64,000 nucleotides of DNA from Oscillospiraceae bacterium (GTDB taxonomy: Bacteria > Bacillota > Clostridia > Oscillospirales > CAG-272): assembly GCA_015064735.1 (NCBI GenBank), contig SVRP01000001.1:124001-188000 (forward strand). The letters are read 5' to 3'. Position numbers and translations under genes: made by a program. Within the stretch, counting starts at the first letter, position 1. Every line of letters starts with the position of its first letter. The notes below the pieces were generated by a model. It made no database searches. It was not told where the DNA came from and was given only the letters and a program-made list of their open reading frames with translations. Shown here piece by piece: positions 63,201-64,000 of the stretch.

Positions 63201-63831
63201 TGATTGGCAACCCTACGAATTTTACGGAGTTCTTGACGGAAACGGATATGCGATAAAGAATCTTACAATCCAAAAGTACGGTATAGTTTCGCTTCCCGCT
63301 GGTAATAATGAGTCGTTGCAACTTCTATCTTACGGTATGTTCAGTAATTTCAGCGGATTGCTATATAGAGTTGTAATGGAAAATGCAGAAATCAACATAA
63401 ACATAAGTGAAACAACATCCGATGAACTATATATTTCTTGTGGATTAGTAAGCGGTTTGGGCTCCGGAATTCATAATACTGACGAATCGATGTGGATCAG
63501 CAGTTTGGTTAATTGCAAGATCGAGGGCAACATTAATGTTATGTGTTTGGCGGAAGGCGAAGGTATTTGCGGAGGATTGATAGGTGTCGGTCTTTTGGTA
63601 GACGTAAAGAACTGCGAATATGTCGGAAAAATCTCTATAAACTCGTTAATGGAGTTCTCTGTAAGTTCTCTGTATTTTTCCACTTTAGAACGACCGGGGG
63701 CAGATTCGTTTAGCTCGTATGCGGACATAACCGTTAACGGAGAAGTGATTGCTCCTGAAAATCATGTTAATGACGACGGTGCTTGCTATAATTGCATCTT
63801 CGACAGCTATGAAAACCGTCCGAATAAATAA
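60286..63831 (+). CDS. Large membrane-anchored anti-sigma-like surface protein (1,181 aa)
   Basis: Residues 1-43 are cytoplasmic with IIDALSNINDETLDKATEKR, like the short N-terminal segments of Clostridia ECF anti-sigma proteins. One membrane helix follows (about 45-68, IAVMAPIAAVVVILTLLTVILI), then a Gly/Asn linker (GNGNGNGNGN) and a long outside part. That part has at least three fibronectin-like repeats ending YEYDLNDGKGVH, YAYDLNDGNGVH and YSYDLNDGNGVR, and a C-terminal GLUG/beta-helix-like segment (YRLTQDLDMTGFDWQPYEFYGVLDGNGYAIKNL). It may sense a surface or ligand and release the sigma factor, as RsgI proteins do. The ligand is unknown. Confidence 0.72.
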   Translation: MSNNNRKKTIIIDALSNINDETLDKATEKRIGWINSMQKRKNKRRIAVMAPIAAVVVILTLLTVILIPILGRKQVPVYTGMTVSGAVDESVALQNPEDHVVIRQDENGISITPLTKDPVFLAGKGNGNGNGNGNQAIPKGEAAEKAENLLNSAYSAQDIYYAKANEDIYITVHVDNPDAFEILSFTLNGNKYSSYMFERGSDLENLILKVNVGDAEGVIEYTLDNIKYVDGTEIKDVRLEGDRTVAVGVYTERQPSVSVSNVEMGMYGVKAKVALNDPVGLLALSNCTPMAVVYDGENIVGSQELVLGNNDIDIDMLTPESYYKLAIVAKYDKYDGNGIDTYTLYESGIRTKGVLSFNITETTQTGISFSYLWNEGEGQIISSELFLGDEKICDITGDRIDGLLSGFTYKAVVKFVHNNTENTVEQIFTTVAKIAPEYRVEISQATFDSISVAFEETDTDNIGEIVKVELLHGDDTPIMAAPVSSVFFGNLLSDNAYTVKVTYEYDLNDGKGVHTETVTKTVKTLTKTAPTYEIINTNTTKTEVSFGINETDVDNIGSITEIKLSHANGTTLTKALADTVVFDGLLSNNDYTITVTYAYDLNDGNGVHTKTVRKTVKTLAKTAPVVSVTDPTQTQTSVGFDIGVVDTDDLCTITKVELYKGAELLKEADSLDVRSFDGLVSYTEYSVKISYSYDLNDGNGVRSSYAVRSIVTSARDITIETLETTYYCYSPNVKTKLKITVNNPDNALIESFVINGQTCIATVYRPDLLGQTVYELIYNVGAVGKHGLNVTALTYGMGNGEKAQADIQYQHPEFIYVIDTFEITKFGLLEDNSLFREGDAIIGVLEVEGAEPYTLKSVTLKLGDESFVCPLTKISDTKYTFEIPIVASNSVSLFEIVEYELYWISYGIDDKISTWRWWQSDKPERDSYMPNIVFYLIYKQAEIIDVSTPDQLQNMESGKIYRLTQDLDMTGFDWQPYEFYGVLDGNGYAIKNLTIQKYGIVSLPAGNNESLQLLSYGMFSNFSGLLYRVVMENAEININISETTSDELYISCGLVSGLGSGIHNTDESMWISSLVNCKIEGNINVMCLAEGEGICGGLIGVGLLVDVKNCEYVGKISINSLMEFSVSSLYFSTLERPGADSFSSYADITVNGEVIAPENHVNDDGACYNCIFDSYENRPNK

Positions 63832-63852
63832 TTCAATATTTTAATCTGTAAA

Positions 63853-63887
63853 AATAAGCGGTGGGCATTATATGCCCACCGCTTATT
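63853..63887. terminator. Bidirectional terminator
   Basis: A perfect 15-bp stem AATAAGCGGTGGGCA/TGCCCACCGCTTATT with loop TTATA lies between the convergent surface-protein gene and queH. Its A/T-rich ends serve either direction. Confidence 0.9.
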
Positions 63888-63901
63888 GCGTCAATGTGTT
63901 A

Positions 63902-64000
63902 TTATCTTTTCGAAAACTCACAGCCGCAGTAGTTCTGGCGGTAAAGTCTGTATTTCTCGGACAGCTCGCAGGAACGCTTGTAGCCGTTTTTCTTTTTGAA
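63902..64000 (-). CDS. queH: Epoxyqueuosine reductase QueH, C-terminal part
   Basis: On the minus strand the frame is open from the window edge to TAA at 63902-63904 and encodes FKKKNGYKRSCELSEKYRLYRQNYCGCEFSKR. The YRQNYCGC ending is the conserved C-terminus of QueH (DUF208), which reduces epoxyqueuosine to queuosine in tRNA and uses these Cys for its metal site. The rest lies beyond the window. Confidence 0.85.
   Translation of the reverse strand, partial: FKKKNGYKRSCELSEKYRLYRQNYCGCEFSKR

Overview
The window is the right-hand part of a large contractile-tailed (myovirus-type) prophage, about bases 1-51,835, followed by a repeat-rich junction (51.8-53.3 kb) and then host chromosome (53.3-64 kb). 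The host block (miaA, an HlyD-like gene, yggS, sepF, yggT, ylmH, lspA, an rluD-type synthase, queH) with strong AAGGAGG ribosome sites and many TTG/GTG starts points to a Clostridia-type Firmicute, probably an uncultured gut member. The left end of the phage (terminase, portal, replication genes, integrase) lies outside the window.

Bases 1-24 kb are the late morphogenesis operon, all on the plus strand. Head: metallopeptidase, SPP1 gp7/MuF-like protein, DUF2213 protease-scaffold with an internal start, cement protein, DUF2184-type capsid. Neck: DUF4054 adaptor, gp10-like protein, stopper, terminator. Tail: DUF3383 sheath, DUF3277 tube, chaperone with a -1 frameshift, tape measure. Baseplate: Dit-like protein, plug, hub, Gp138 spike, gp25-like wedge, gpJ-like wedge, DUF2612-like protein with five C-terminal repeats, then small tail-tip genes. 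The module ends in a diversity-generating retroelement (DGR): variable C-type-lectin/FGE-fold protein 1, avd, template repeat, reverse transcriptase; then holin-type membrane proteins and a hairpin-rich segment with a terminator.

Bases 24.6-51.8 kb hold about 60 small, mostly unrecognised genes in five clusters. Each cluster follows a near-identical promoter (A-rich upstream tract, TTGACT/TTGACA, TATAAT or TAAGAT). Recognisable members are an HD-domain protein, an AbrB-like protein, a dUTPase fused to a Cys-rich domain, a PemK/MazF-like protein, MT-A70 and D12 adenine methyltransferases, a multi-pass membrane protein, an HTH protein and many small zinc-ribbon-like proteins. A second DGR variable protein sits here, 22 kb from the template repeat. 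Both variable repeats differ from the template almost only at template adenines, and both are followed by a 9-bp stem with a GRNA tetraloop. One retroelement therefore appears to diversify a tail-tip protein and a remote protein in a non-structural operon.

The junction carries two copies of a palindromic MITE-like repeat around a DUF4160/DUF2442-HTH pair that has its own promoter with an operator-like inverted repeat in the spacer. The host part is a cell-division/lipoprotein/RNA-modification cluster, then an ECF sigma factor overlapping a gene for a very large single-pass protein with fibronectin-like repeats (a likely anti-sigma sensor), and the end of queH on the minus strand.
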